NCBI RefSeq assembly: GCF_003364195.1
Contig: NZ_NXLQ01000009.1
Coordinates: forward strand, 1 to 64,000
Source: Helicobacter didelphidarum
Lineage (GTDB): Bacteria; Campylobacterota; Campylobacteria; Campylobacterales; Helicobacteraceae
Reading direction: 5' to 3'
DNA length: 64,000 nt
Made by a program: the position numbers and the translations under genes. Below the pieces are notes generated by a model, which worked only from the letters and a program-made list of their open reading frames with translations, searched no databases and was not told the DNA's origin. Below, in pieces: positions 55,102 to 63,850 of this stretch. The first letter of the stretch is position 1, and every line of letters begins with the position of its first letter.

Positions 55102-56232
55102 ATGTTTGCAATATTGAGAACTTTTTTACTTCAAACAATGCAAAATATTCGAATCTATATAGATAAATTAATTCTTATCTCATGTATATTGGTAAGTGTT
55201 TGTATTATCGCTTTTCATTTAAGTTATGGCTTTGAGGATATAGGGGTACGTTTGCAAGAGATTCTCAATAAAGCAAAAAAGAGTGCATTAGAGCCAATTT
55301 TAGAATCTAGCAAATTATCGTCGTTACAAAAAAGTATGTTTGTAAAATCGGGCTTTACAATGAGTAAAGAACAACTTGAGTTGGGGAAGATTCTCTATTT
55401 TGATCCTCGTCTTAGCGGGGATAAACGACACTCATGCAATACTTGCCATAATCTCGCACTTGCTGGCACAAGCTATATTGACAATAGCAGTGCTAATCCA
55501 CAAAAGCTTAATGCACCAACGCTTTATAATGCTATTTTTAATGATGTTGCATATTATAGGGGTGCGATTAGTCGTCTTGATAAAGCAGATAAAAATACTA
55601 CAAATTTTTTAAGCAAAAATGTTCTTGCACGTGCAAGTTTGCATGCTCTTAGTGCAAGCAATGAGATGAATGCTAATGTCGATAAAATGATTGCTATGAT
55701 TGCTAATTCTGATGAGTATATGGCATATTTTAAACGTGCTTTTGGCTCAAAGGTAAAAGTGAATGCAGATCTTATTTCTCAGAGTTTAGCTGGATTTATC
55801 ATGTCTTTAAATACTTTTAGTCGATATGATGATTTTTTAATGGGAAATTTGCGTGCATTAAGTCTTGAAGAGGCACAGGGACTAGAATTATTTATTGATA
55901 AAGGTTGCGTGGCGTGTCATAATGGAATCAATCTTGGTGGAACGATGCAGCCTTTTGAGGTAATGAGAAAATATCAATTTAGTAATATTGGGGGTTTGCA
56001 AAGCGATGCCGACAAAATGCTTAAGGTATCAAGCTTACGCAATATTACATTAAGTGCACCATATTTTCATAATGGTGGTTTTGAAAAATTAGAAGATGCG
56101 ATTAAAGAAATGGGGCAAATGCAGTTAGGAATAGATTTGAGCAACAAAGAAATCAAACAACTTATACTATTTTTAGAAACATTGCGTGGTAATCTTGATT
56201 CTATAAATTTACCAAATCTCCCTCGTATGTAA
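55102..56232 (+). CDS. Membrane-anchored dihaem cytochrome c peroxidase
   Basis: A 376-residue periplasmic dihaem protein. The first c-haem site is CNTCH (C112, C115, H116) and the second CVACH (C269, C272, H273). GTMQPFEVM may supply the distal ligand. Family role: reduction of hydrogen peroxide using cytochrome c. It differs from typical cytochrome c peroxidases: the usual FWDGRA segment reads YYRGAI, and the N-terminus has an extra hydrophobic anchor (about 22-40, LILISCILVSVCIIAFHLS). It could be a divergent CcpA/MauG-type protein. Its own promoter lies upstream. The substrate should be treated as unproven. Confidence 0.88.
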   Translation: MFAILRTFLLQTMQNIRIYIDKLILISCILVSVCIIAFHLSYGFEDIGVRLQEILNKAKKSALEPILESSKLSSLQKSMFVKSGFTMSKEQLELGKILYFDPRLSGDKRHSCNTCHNLALAGTSYIDNSSANPQKLNAPTLYNAIFNDVAYYRGAISRLDKADKNTTNFLSKNVLARASLHALSASNEMNANVDKMIAMIANSDEYMAYFKRAFGSKVKVNADLISQSLAGFIMSLNTFSRYDDFLMGNLRALSLEEAQGLELFIDKGCVACHNGINLGGTMQPFEVMRKYQFSNIGGLQSDADKMLKVSSLRNITLSAPYFHNGGFEKLEDAIKEMGQMQLGIDLSNKEIKQLILFLETLRGNLDSINLPNLPRM

Positions 56233-56498
56233 AATTGGGTTATAAAATAATTATTTTGTGTAGGTAAATGTTCTTTTTTGTATTTTTTGGCAGATATGCT
56301 GAACTTTTACTTAGGCTCAATAGTTTTATGTTGCTTTATTTTGGTATGTCTTTTCAAGGAGTAGATTATATTTTGTTTGTTAAATTTATTCTAGATTCTT
56401 AATTAGAATATTCATATTTCTTTGTATTGCATCATTGAATCAGATTTTATAATTTTAAAAATAAATCATCAGTCAAATATTTCATATAAAAATGTTTG

Positions 56499-57146
56499 TT
56501 ATTTTGTCAGTTCAGAATATAATCTTTCTAATTGTTCTTTCTCACCAAGTAGGATAAGGCTCATATTTTCTTGTATAAATTCTCTATGTGTAATTTCTAT
56601 GTGGTATTGTTGTGCTAGATATACAATCAAATTATATCGCGAAGCCTTTTCTTGTATGATAATTGTGGTAAGTTGTTTATATTCAATAATTATATTTTTT
56701 TCATTTGCTTTACAACAAGCATTGAGGATTGCTTGACTATAAGCACGTACAAGCCCCCCTACACCAAGCTTTGTCCCACCAAAATAACGCACACAAATAC
56801 ATAAAATATTAACCATCTCTTTCCCACGTAAAACCTCAAGCATAGGCACACCAGAACTCCCTTTTGGTTCACCATCGTCGCTACTACCCTCAATAATATG
56901 CCCATGCTGATTTAAGATTCGAAAAGCCTCAACAAAATGACATGCCTTTTTATGCTCATCGCGCAAAACCCGCAAGATAGAATCTTTTCGTTGTTTGAAA
57001 AAATTTGTTATATCGGAATTTTCCGTATTTTCGCATACATGTGACAAACATGAGTCCATGTTATAGAGATAGGCGAAAAATTTTGATCCTTTAACCTCAT
57101 GTACCCCCAATGGATTATCACTTGTAGTTTTTTTTAAACAAAACAT
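56499..57146 (-). CDS. YigZ/IMPACT-family protein
   Basis: A 215-residue protein of the UPF0029 (YigZ/IMPACT) family. SDDGEPKGSSGVPMLEVLRG (about 73-92), ILCICVRYFGGTKLGVGGLVRAY and a C-terminal ferredoxin-like part are conserved. The family is linked to RNA or ribosome interactions, but its reaction is not settled. The Met at 57146, 4 bases after the stop of the flavin reductase gene, is preferred; a start at 57179 (TTG) would overlap that gene by 29 bases. The pair are co-transcribed. Confidence 0.85.
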   Translation of the reverse strand: MFCLKKTTSDNPLGVHEVKGSKFFAYLYNMDSCLSHVCENTENSDITNFFKQRKDSILRVLRDEHKKACHFVEAFRILNQHGHIIEGSSDDGEPKGSSGVPMLEVLRGKEMVNILCICVRYFGGTKLGVGGLVRAYSQAILNACCKANEKNIIIEYKQLTTIIIQEKASRYNLIVYLAQQYHIEITHREFIQENMSLILLGEKEQLERLYSELTK

Positions 57147-57150
57147 AACT

Positions 57151-57702
57151 TTATACAAACCCTTTTCCAACTCTACCAATATTTTGTATTGTAAAATTCA
57201 AACTTTCAGTATAAATACTATCATCAATAAACACTTCTTTTGCCTCAAGAATAAGAGTAGCTTGCGTCTCGCTAAAATGTAAAATATCGCGAAATTCACA
57301 AAAAAATGCTACTAATGTTCCATGCACCATAGGAGGAAAATCGGGAGATAGAGTTTCTAAGGGAATATTATATTTATCTGCCTCACCAATATTATAAGGT
57401 AGTTCGGTGCTTGTTTGTTGCATACATTCTAAAAATTGTGGTTGCACGGTTGAAATAGTGGCAACTTTTGTAAGTTTAGCATTTACAAGTGTATCTTTTG
57501 GTTCACCATTACTTTTATTCATAATATTAATACCAAAAATCACAGGTGTAGCACAAAGCGGTGAAAAGAAACTAAAAGGAGCAATATTTATAACTCCAGC
57601 ACGGCTGATTGTGTTTACCCATGCAATAGGGCGGGGTGTGATAGAATTACTAAGAATCTTATAATTTGCAAGTGGAGTGGAATCTGAAAATGTAAGCAAC
57701 AT
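57151..57702 (-). CDS. Flavin reductase-like FMN-binding protein
   Basis: A 183-residue split-barrel flavoprotein of the flavin reductase family. SNSITPRPIAWVNTISRAGVINIAPFSFFSPLCATPVIFGIN (positions 17-58) is its signature block, and ELPYNIGEADKYNIPLE and ALILEAKEVF-like strands follow. NADH or NADPH reduces FMN, or the protein binds FMN for another partner. It is first of a two-gene operon with the YigZ-family gene, which starts 4 bases after its stop. The physiological partner is unknown. Confidence 0.87.
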   Translation of the reverse strand: MLLTFSDSTPLANYKILSNSITPRPIAWVNTISRAGVINIAPFSFFSPLCATPVIFGINIMNKSNGEPKDTLVNAKLTKVATISTVQPQFLECMQQTSTELPYNIGEADKYNIPLETLSPDFPPMVHGTLVAFFCEFRDILHFSETQATLILEAKEVFIDDSIYTESLNFTIQNIGRVGKGFV

Positions 57703-57892
57703 GAACTATCCTTTCATATCAATCTGTGAAATTTCCCATTTTGTAGATACATAAAATTTGCCAATTATTGCAAAATTACCAAAAATCGTTCTTAATAATA
57801 TTATAAAAAATATTTATTCCGAATAATTTTTACAACAATTTTTATTTTCTTTGCTTCAATTATTTAAAATCTCTTGTAATATTAAAGAAAGC

Positions 57893-58516
57893 TTAAGGAA
57901 CAATATTCAATACTTCCCTAAGATCTTTTTTATCAATACAATGTGTTGCATGTTGTTTAAGTATTTCTTTTGCACAAAATGCAATCTTTATATCCGCATA
58001 ATGAAACATTGATAAATCATTCGCTCCATCGCCAATAGCAACACATTGTGATTTGTTTAAACCCAATACACCTTGTAAATTTTGCAACATATTACCTTTC
58101 GAATCACCAAACATCATTTCTCCGCCGACTTTACCCGTAAGTTTGGAATCTTTATGGTGCAAGATATTGCTAAAGGTTGCATTTAAACCAAGCGTGTCTT
58201 TAAAAGATTCTGTAACAATGCGAAATCCACCGCTAAAACATACAACAACATGTCCTCGATTCCGCAAGGTTTTCACACATTCAATAGCTCCGTTCATAAG
58301 ATGAAAATCATTTTGAATGCTCTCTTGCACTAATGATAAGGGCATATCTTCTAAAAATGCAACGCGTTTAGTAAGACTCTCAAAAAAATCAAGTTTTCCC
58401 TCCATAGCTTCTTTTGTAATATAAGATACAGCAGACTCCACGCGATATCTTTTTGCCAAAATATCAATACTTTCACCATCCATAAGTGTAGAATCAAAAT
58501 CAAAAACTACCAGCAT
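57893..58516 (-). CDS. serB: Phosphoserine phosphatase
   Basis: Last step of serine biosynthesis, of the HAD superfamily. FDFDSTLMDGES at residues 4-15 contains the nucleophile Asp6 and acid Asp8. VVVCFSGGFRIVTES (motif II serine), the lysine of KDSKLTG, and AIGDGANDLSMFHYADIKIAF (motif III) complete the active site. The length (207 aa) matches Helicobacter and Campylobacter SerB, which lacks the N-terminal ACT-type domains. Single gene. Confidence 0.95.
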   Translation of the reverse strand: MLVVFDFDSTLMDGESIDILAKRYRVESAVSYITKEAMEGKLDFFESLTKRVAFLEDMPLSLVQESIQNDFHLMNGAIECVKTLRNRGHVVVCFSGGFRIVTESFKDTLGLNATFSNILHHKDSKLTGKVGGEMMFGDSKGNMLQNLQGVLGLNKSQCVAIGDGANDLSMFHYADIKIAFCAKEILKQHATHCIDKKDLREVLNIVP

Positions 58517-58632
58517 CGTATTCCTTTCTATAAAATCTTATTTTTATAATAAATTATTTTGTATTTTATGAATTATTGTAAATTATATCTAGCGTTTTTA
58601 GAATATTCATCATAAATAATCCAATAATGTTT

Positions 58633-60684
58633 TTAAATTGCATTTGAATTGAGCAAAACTTCAAATTCTTTTAACAATTCACGCACTTCATTGATACCAA
58701 TTTCCCAAAACTCTGCTTGATTTACATCAAAGCCAAATTGCAAAATTAAATCTCTTGGGCTTTTGCTCCCACCAGCACTTAAGAAATCAATATAAGTTTT
58801 AATAAATTTTTCCTTCTCTTCGCTCTTTTTATATAAACCAAAAAGAGCCAATACTAAAAGTTGACCATACGAATACGCATAGCAATAAAATGGTGAATGA
58901 ATAAAATGAGGTATGTAACTCCACCAACGAGCATAATTCTTTGTTAGCTTAATGCTATTGCCAAACATTCTTTTATTCTCTTTTAACCAAATTTTATCAA
59001 AATCTTCTGTCTTTAATTCACCCTCAATACTATGAATTTCGCGTTCAAAATTTGTCATTACAATCTGGCGAAAAAGTGTTGAAAAAATATCTTCTATCTT
59101 TCCTGCATAAATATCAAGCAGCTCTTTTTTTCTTAATGTCTTTTTTAAAGAATCAAATAAAAGCATTTCAGCGAAAACAGAGGCTGTTTCTGCCGTAGTG
59201 AGTGGGGTATCGTGATTAAGTGTCCCTTGTATTTTACTTAATTCTTGATGAATAGCATGTCCAAATTCATGTGCAATCGTAAAAGCATCTCGTCTATTCC
59301 CGGTATAATTAAGCAACACATAAGGATGCGAACGAGGCACACTTCCATGACTGAATGCACCACCTCGTTTCGCTGGTTTTGGGTGAGAATCTACCCAACC
59401 TTCGGTAATTGCTTTATATGCAATCTCATAGAATCTTGGACTAAATTTTGCAAAAGATTCTAAAGTATTTGACAATGCTTCATGAAAACTTAATGAAATA
59501 CCTTTTTTAGAAAAACCAAGTGGGGCATATCTATCATAATCTTTTAATTTATATTTTAGAATTTGTCCTTTTACATTATAATATCCATGCACCAAATCCA
59601 TATTCTCATTAACACATGTTATCATGCTATCAACACTTTCTTGTGTGGTTTGATTTGCAATATGGCGGAAAGACTCTGGCTTTTCATATCCACGAAGCTT
59701 TTGCATAATAGCAACATTTTTTCTTACCATGTTTAAGACATAGGTAAGTAAATGCGAATGTTTTTTTAAGCCTTGTGTAAAATTTTTCTGTGCTTTTTTG
59801 CGTGTTTTTCTGTGTTGTGCATGTAAAAGTGCCAAGATCTCTTCTTCACTAATTTTTTGTTTATTACCTTTTGTATTACGCCATACACCCTTAAAACGCA
59901 TATTTGCTAAACTTTCATCAAAAAGCCTTGAGAACGCATCAACACCAACAGGAGAAAGATTAAGAACCACTTGTTCTTCTTGTAAGCTTAGTTTATATTT
60001 CTTATTCTCTTTGAGATTTTCTAAAAAGAATGTATATTTTTTACTATTTTTAATAAAATCTTGCATTTTTTTAGAATCTAAATTCGCAAATTCTAGTTCA
60101 AAAAACATAATTTTTGCATATAGATTGTTACATTTTATTTCATAATCAGCATAGAGTCCCCCATAATTTTTACTATCAACCGCAAATTGTAAAAAAACAT
60201 AAGTCATTACTGCACCTAAATCTTCGCAAAGATTCTCATATTCTTCTAGTGCTTTTTCAAAATCTTTAGATTCTAAGCTTGATAATTTCTCTTTGTATGT
60301 TTTTTCAAAAGTATCAAACTTAGAATCTAATCCACTATAAAACTTTTCCAAATCCTCATTATTTTTAAAGAGCGAATCTAAATTAAAATGAAGTTCTGAA
60401 AAATCCATTTTTTTATCTTTTTTAAGAATTTTTGCAAGAGATTGAATATTCTTTTGCTTCTTTGTTGTATCTTTAACATGAGAGACATCATTTGCTACTT
60501 TGCTTATCTTATCTTTACTATTTTCCTGACTTTGCATAGCCTCATATTCCTTTCTAACCTCTTTGGCACTTGCAGACTGAGGTATTTGTGTTTCCTTTTT
60601 CTTTCCAGCAGTTTGTGATTTTTTGACTGATTTTCCGCTATTATTACTCACATTGTTTGTGATTTTTTGAGATACTTCACTCAT
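58633..60684 (-). CDS. pepF: M3-family oligoendopeptidase F with Lys-rich N-terminal extension
   Basis: A zinc metallopeptidase that cleaves peptides in the cytoplasm. The active site is HEFGHAIH, preceded by GNRRDAFTIA, with the downstream TTAETASVFAEM glutamate and a C-terminal YGQLLVLALFG region. It has 683 aa against about 580-600 usual, because of a Lys/Ser/Asn/Gln-rich N-terminal extension of about 90 residues (KSVKKSQTAGKKKE and so on) before the ordered MDFSELHFNLDSLF. The ATG at 60684 has AAGGA seven bases upstream; a GTG two codons earlier is also possible. Single gene, divergent from the histidine kinase. Confidence 0.93.
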   Translation of the reverse strand: MSEVSQKITNNVSNNSGKSVKKSQTAGKKKETQIPQSASAKEVRKEYEAMQSQENSKDKISKVANDVSHVKDTTKKQKNIQSLAKILKKDKKMDFSELHFNLDSLFKNNEDLEKFYSGLDSKFDTFEKTYKEKLSSLESKDFEKALEEYENLCEDLGAVMTYVFLQFAVDSKNYGGLYADYEIKCNNLYAKIMFFELEFANLDSKKMQDFIKNSKKYTFFLENLKENKKYKLSLQEEQVVLNLSPVGVDAFSRLFDESLANMRFKGVWRNTKGNKQKISEEEILALLHAQHRKTRKKAQKNFTQGLKKHSHLLTYVLNMVRKNVAIMQKLRGYEKPESFRHIANQTTQESVDSMITCVNENMDLVHGYYNVKGQILKYKLKDYDRYAPLGFSKKGISLSFHEALSNTLESFAKFSPRFYEIAYKAITEGWVDSHPKPAKRGGAFSHGSVPRSHPYVLLNYTGNRRDAFTIAHEFGHAIHQELSKIQGTLNHDTPLTTAETASVFAEMLLFDSLKKTLRKKELLDIYAGKIEDIFSTLFRQIVMTNFEREIHSIEGELKTEDFDKIWLKENKRMFGNSIKLTKNYARWWSYIPHFIHSPFYCYAYSYGQLLVLALFGLYKKSEEKEKFIKTYIDFLSAGGSKSPRDLILQFGFDVNQAEFWEIGINEVRELLKEFEVLLNSNAI

Positions 60685-60719
60685 TGGCACTTCCTTACAA
60701 AAAGAACTATAACATATAT

Positions 60720-60725
60720 TATAAT
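60720..60725 (+). promoter_or_regulatory. Candidate -10 box of the histidine kinase-response regulator operon
   Basis: TATAAT in the context ATATTATAATATGAT, 36 bases before the ATG at 60761, with AAAAGGG in between. No -35 is obvious. Confidence 0.4.
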
Positions 60726-60760
60726 ATGATAAAGTTGTAATTTAGCTTAAAAGGGTAATT

Positions 60761-62320
60761 ATGTTTGTTGCTTATGATGATAAAGATTTATCAGATTCTA
60801 ATTTAAAACTAAAATTTCATACAAAATTTTTAGCTTTTATTTTTTCAGTTGGATTAAGTATTGTGTTTTTTGTAGCTTATCTTTCATTAAAGGGTCTAAA
60901 AAGTGATTTTGATAATAGTTTCCCCGAATCACTGAATGAAATTAATCTCTTAAATGAGTTTCAAACTCAATATATGCTTGAAACAATCAACATTTTACAA
61001 AATCCAGTATCCATAAATCCGCGTACCAAAAGTCTCTATTTATGGGAACTTTATAGTAATCATATACATTTAGCACAGAGACAAAATATCTTTATGTTTT
61101 TACGTGAATTATATCAAAATCTTTTTCTCACTTATGAGGTTGCAAAAATTAAACAATTAAATGCACAAAAGCAACAGCTTATAGAATATCTTGATTACAT
61201 CATTATGCGAGGTTCTCCAGAAGCCCAAAATACTCAAAATTCACTTTTGCAACATTCACGAATTATCAATGAAATGAGTTCTAAAATTATCAATACACAA
61301 GTAGCCATTCATGTGGCAGAAAAAAAGACAACCGATACTTTCCATATAGTTACAGTTGGTATGCTATCAACAGTAACTTTTGCAGTATTTGGAATCGTAG
61401 TAAGTCTTAGTGCTACTATACTTACTTTTATACAACGATTTAATATTTATCTAAAAAAGCTTTTTGATAATGCTACAAGAGAACTTTCTATGCTCAATTC
61501 ACATTTACAAGAAGAAATAAATAAGCAAGTAAAAATTATGCAAGAAAAAGATAAACTTCTTTATACACAATCCAAACTTGCTTCAATGGGAGAAATGATA
61601 CAAAATATAGCACATCAATGGCGGCAACCTCTTAATTCTCTTATTCTTGTTATCCAGTCTATTAAAAGTAAATTTGAACGAGAAACGCTTACACCAGAAA
61701 TTATGAAAGAGCAAACAAAACTCGCAATGAAAATTGCACAAAATATGAGCAATACGATTGATAATTTTCGAAGCTTCTTCCATTTAGAAACGAAATTTGA
61801 AGTATTTAATATATTTAATACAATCAACCATGCTATAGTTCTCAATAAACCAATTTTTGATTCATTAGATATTCGAGTAAATTTGGAATGTGATAAGACG
61901 ATGGAATTCTTTGGGAGTAAAAATATGTTAATACAAGTCCTGCTTGTATTATTGAGTAATTCTAAAGATGCATTAAGCGAGCAGCGTATTACACGCCCTC
62001 AATGCTTCATTAAAGTCGAAAAAGAAGAAGAGTATATTGTTATTCATTATTATGACAATGGTGGAGGAATCCATGATAATGTTCTTGATAAAATTTTTGA
62101 ACCATATTTTACAACTAAGCATAAGAGTCTGGGAACAGGCGTGGGGTTGTATATGGCACGAGAACTCCTTATGAATCATTTTAGAGGAGAGATTCTAGTA
62201 GATAACTATGAATTTTTTATTGATAAAGATTATTGCAAGGGAGCATTATTTGTGCTAAAATTACAAATTACACAAGAAATCTTATTGAGGGAAAAAAGTG
62301 GGGAATTTGGAATATCTTAA
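60761..62320 (+). CDS. Membrane sensor histidine kinase
   Basis: A 519-residue sensor: cytoplasmic N-tip, first membrane helix (about 22-43), periplasmic domain (about 45-195), second membrane helix (about 198-225), then a signalling helix and kinase core. The phosphorylated His is in IAHQWRQPLNSL (about 287), the N box in LLSNSKDAL, G1 in YYDNGGGIHD and G2 in GTGVGLYMAREL. The periplasmic sensor part is not recognised as a known fold, so the signal is unknown. The response regulator overlaps its 3' end by 23 bases, so they are a cognate pair. Confidence 0.9.
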   Translation: MFVAYDDKDLSDSNLKLKFHTKFLAFIFSVGLSIVFFVAYLSLKGLKSDFDNSFPESLNEINLLNEFQTQYMLETINILQNPVSINPRTKSLYLWELYSNHIHLAQRQNIFMFLRELYQNLFLTYEVAKIKQLNAQKQQLIEYLDYIIMRGSPEAQNTQNSLLQHSRIINEMSSKIINTQVAIHVAEKKTTDTFHIVTVGMLSTVTFAVFGIVVSLSATILTFIQRFNIYLKKLFDNATRELSMLNSHLQEEINKQVKIMQEKDKLLYTQSKLASMGEMIQNIAHQWRQPLNSLILVIQSIKSKFERETLTPEIMKEQTKLAMKIAQNMSNTIDNFRSFFHLETKFEVFNIFNTINHAIVLNKPIFDSLDIRVNLECDKTMEFFGSKNMLIQVLLVLLSNSKDALSEQRITRPQCFIKVEKEEEYIVIHYYDNGGGIHDNVLDKIFEPYFTTKHKSLGTGVGLYMARELLMNHFRGEILVDNYEFFIDKDYCKGALFVLKLQITQEILLREKSGEFGIS

Positions 62321-62948
62321 GAATATGACAATTCTTTTTGTTGAAGATGAACGAGAATCTCGTGAAATATTATCGGGGATTCTTATGGATTATGCAGGGG
62401 AGGTCATTGTAAAGAACAATGGTGTTGACGCACTTAGAGCTTTTTCTCAAGTAAAAATTGACTTAATTGTTTCTGATATTTTAATGCCAAAAATGGATGG
62501 TATAGCTTTTGCAAGAGCAATTCGTAGTGGAGAAAATGATCCATCTGTGCCAATTATTCTTACAACTGCATTCACAGATACACAATATTTGCTTGATTCT
62601 ATACAATTAAAAGTCGATGGATATGTGTTAAAACCCATTGATTTTGATGATCTTTTGGAAACAATACAAAAAGCTTTGTTACCTAGAATGCAAACTCAAG
62701 AATTACAGCTAAAAAATCGTTTATTGCGAACCTTAAGTGCGTTTTATGGAGGGAAAAAGATTGAGCTTATTCAATATTTAATTGAGCATTGCAATAGTGA
62801 ATGTATATTTTACGGAAGCCATGATGATATAGCTAAGAAACTTAACATGAGTCGCCAAACAATCGCTAAAGCTTTCCAGGAATTGGTTGATTTTGGTTTA
62901 TTGACAAAAGTAAGGAATAAAACATATCGTTTAAATGAATATAAATAA
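62298..62948 (+). CDS. Response regulator with winged-helix (Crp/GntR-like) output
   Basis: A 216-residue protein. The receiver domain has the acidic pair in FVEDERES, the phosphoacceptor Asp of VSDILMPKMDG, the Thr of ILTTAFTD and the Lys of VLKPIDFDD. A linker leads to the C-terminal helix-turn-helix segment DDIAKKLNMSRQTIAKAFQELVDFGLLTKVRN, which resembles Crp/GntR-type output rather than OmpR or NtrC. The GTG start at 62298 is preferred: GAGGGA precedes it. An ATG at 62325 could also start it. The gene overlaps the kinase gene, so they form a two-component pair. Confidence 0.88.
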   Translation: MGNLEYLKNMTILFVEDERESREILSGILMDYAGEVIVKNNGVDALRAFSQVKIDLIVSDILMPKMDGIAFARAIRSGENDPSVPIILTTAFTDTQYLLDSIQLKVDGYVLKPIDFDDLLETIQKALLPRMQTQELQLKNRLLRTLSAFYGGKKIELIQYLIEHCNSECIFYGSHDDIAKKLNMSRQTIAKAFQELVDFGLLTKVRNKTYRLNEYK

Positions 62949-62994
62949 TCATGGAGTAAGAGCATGTTAAAAGATTTATGTGTAAAGGGGTTGT

Positions 62995-63798
62995 ATGGCT
63001 AAAAAATGGACTTATAAAAAAATCAATAACGCACAAGAACAATATAAGAGTGTAATATTTTTCTGTATTGTATTTGCTATACCTCTCCATAGTATAACAC
63101 AACAGCACCAACAAAAATCAGAAAATATTGAAGATTCTCTATCATCCACCAAGCAATCTCAATCTTTGCCAACCATAAAAGATAAAAGCAATATTACAGA
63201 ATCACAAAAAAAAGGAAAAAATAAACAAGAAGAACAATCTACCACGCAAGACCAAACAACACAAGATTTCTCAAAAAGAAGAATTCTTTATGCACATAAT
63301 GGTTTTGAAGTTCCTGTGCCTTTTTTCTATGTTCAGGCAGGAATCGGTATGACTTTTACCTCTAAGTTAGCACGTATTGATCCAACAATCACAAGCGATA
63401 TATTGCCTACCTTTGGCATTGCTCTAGGTTTTAATCAACAATTTAATCTACCAAATGTTTATGCAGGAATAAAATTACAAATCAATTATGAAGTTGCTCT
63501 GCATTCGCTTGGAGAAAACACGCGATTCTATAAAAATTCTGGCTTACAATTTACTGGTTATATTGGTTTTTATCGATTTTTACCTTATGTTGGATTTGTA
63601 TATGAAATCATGGAGGGAGGTAAAACCATTCTACCATCATTTAATCTTGATGGTAGATATACCTCGTATGGACCTGGTGTTGTGTGGGGGCTAAATGTTG
63701 TCTTTACTAAACATAATGCAATTGATTTATCTGTGCGTCATTCTCAAATTTATGAATTTCAACCAAGAGTAATACTTAATTATGAACTAAGATTCTAA
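62995..63798 (+). CDS. Helicobacter outer membrane protein, small barrel type
   Basis: A 267-residue protein. The N-terminus has a Lys-rich stretch, then a hydrophobic segment YKSVIFFCIVFAIPLHSI (about 18-35) as signal sequence, and a Gln/Ser/Lys-rich region (about 37-95). The barrel part begins VPFFYVQAGIGMTF, continues with alternating strands and ends RVILNYELRF (terminal Phe). Resembles the smaller outer membrane proteins of Helicobacter, function unknown. AAAGGGG precedes the ATG. It converges with another outer membrane protein gene at the right edge. Confidence 0.75.
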   Translation: MAKKWTYKKINNAQEQYKSVIFFCIVFAIPLHSITQQHQQKSENIEDSLSSTKQSQSLPTIKDKSNITESQKKGKNKQEEQSTTQDQTTQDFSKRRILYAHNGFEVPVPFFYVQAGIGMTFTSKLARIDPTITSDILPTFGIALGFNQQFNLPNVYAGIKLQINYEVALHSLGENTRFYKNSGLQFTGYIGFYRFLPYVGFVYEIMEGGKTILPSFNLDGRYTSYGPGVVWGLNVVFTKHNAIDLSVRHSQIYEFQPRVILNYELRF

Positions 63799-63850
63799 AA
63801 TCATAAATAGCATGACACTTTTTAAGTTTTCAAGTATATTTTTTGCATTA

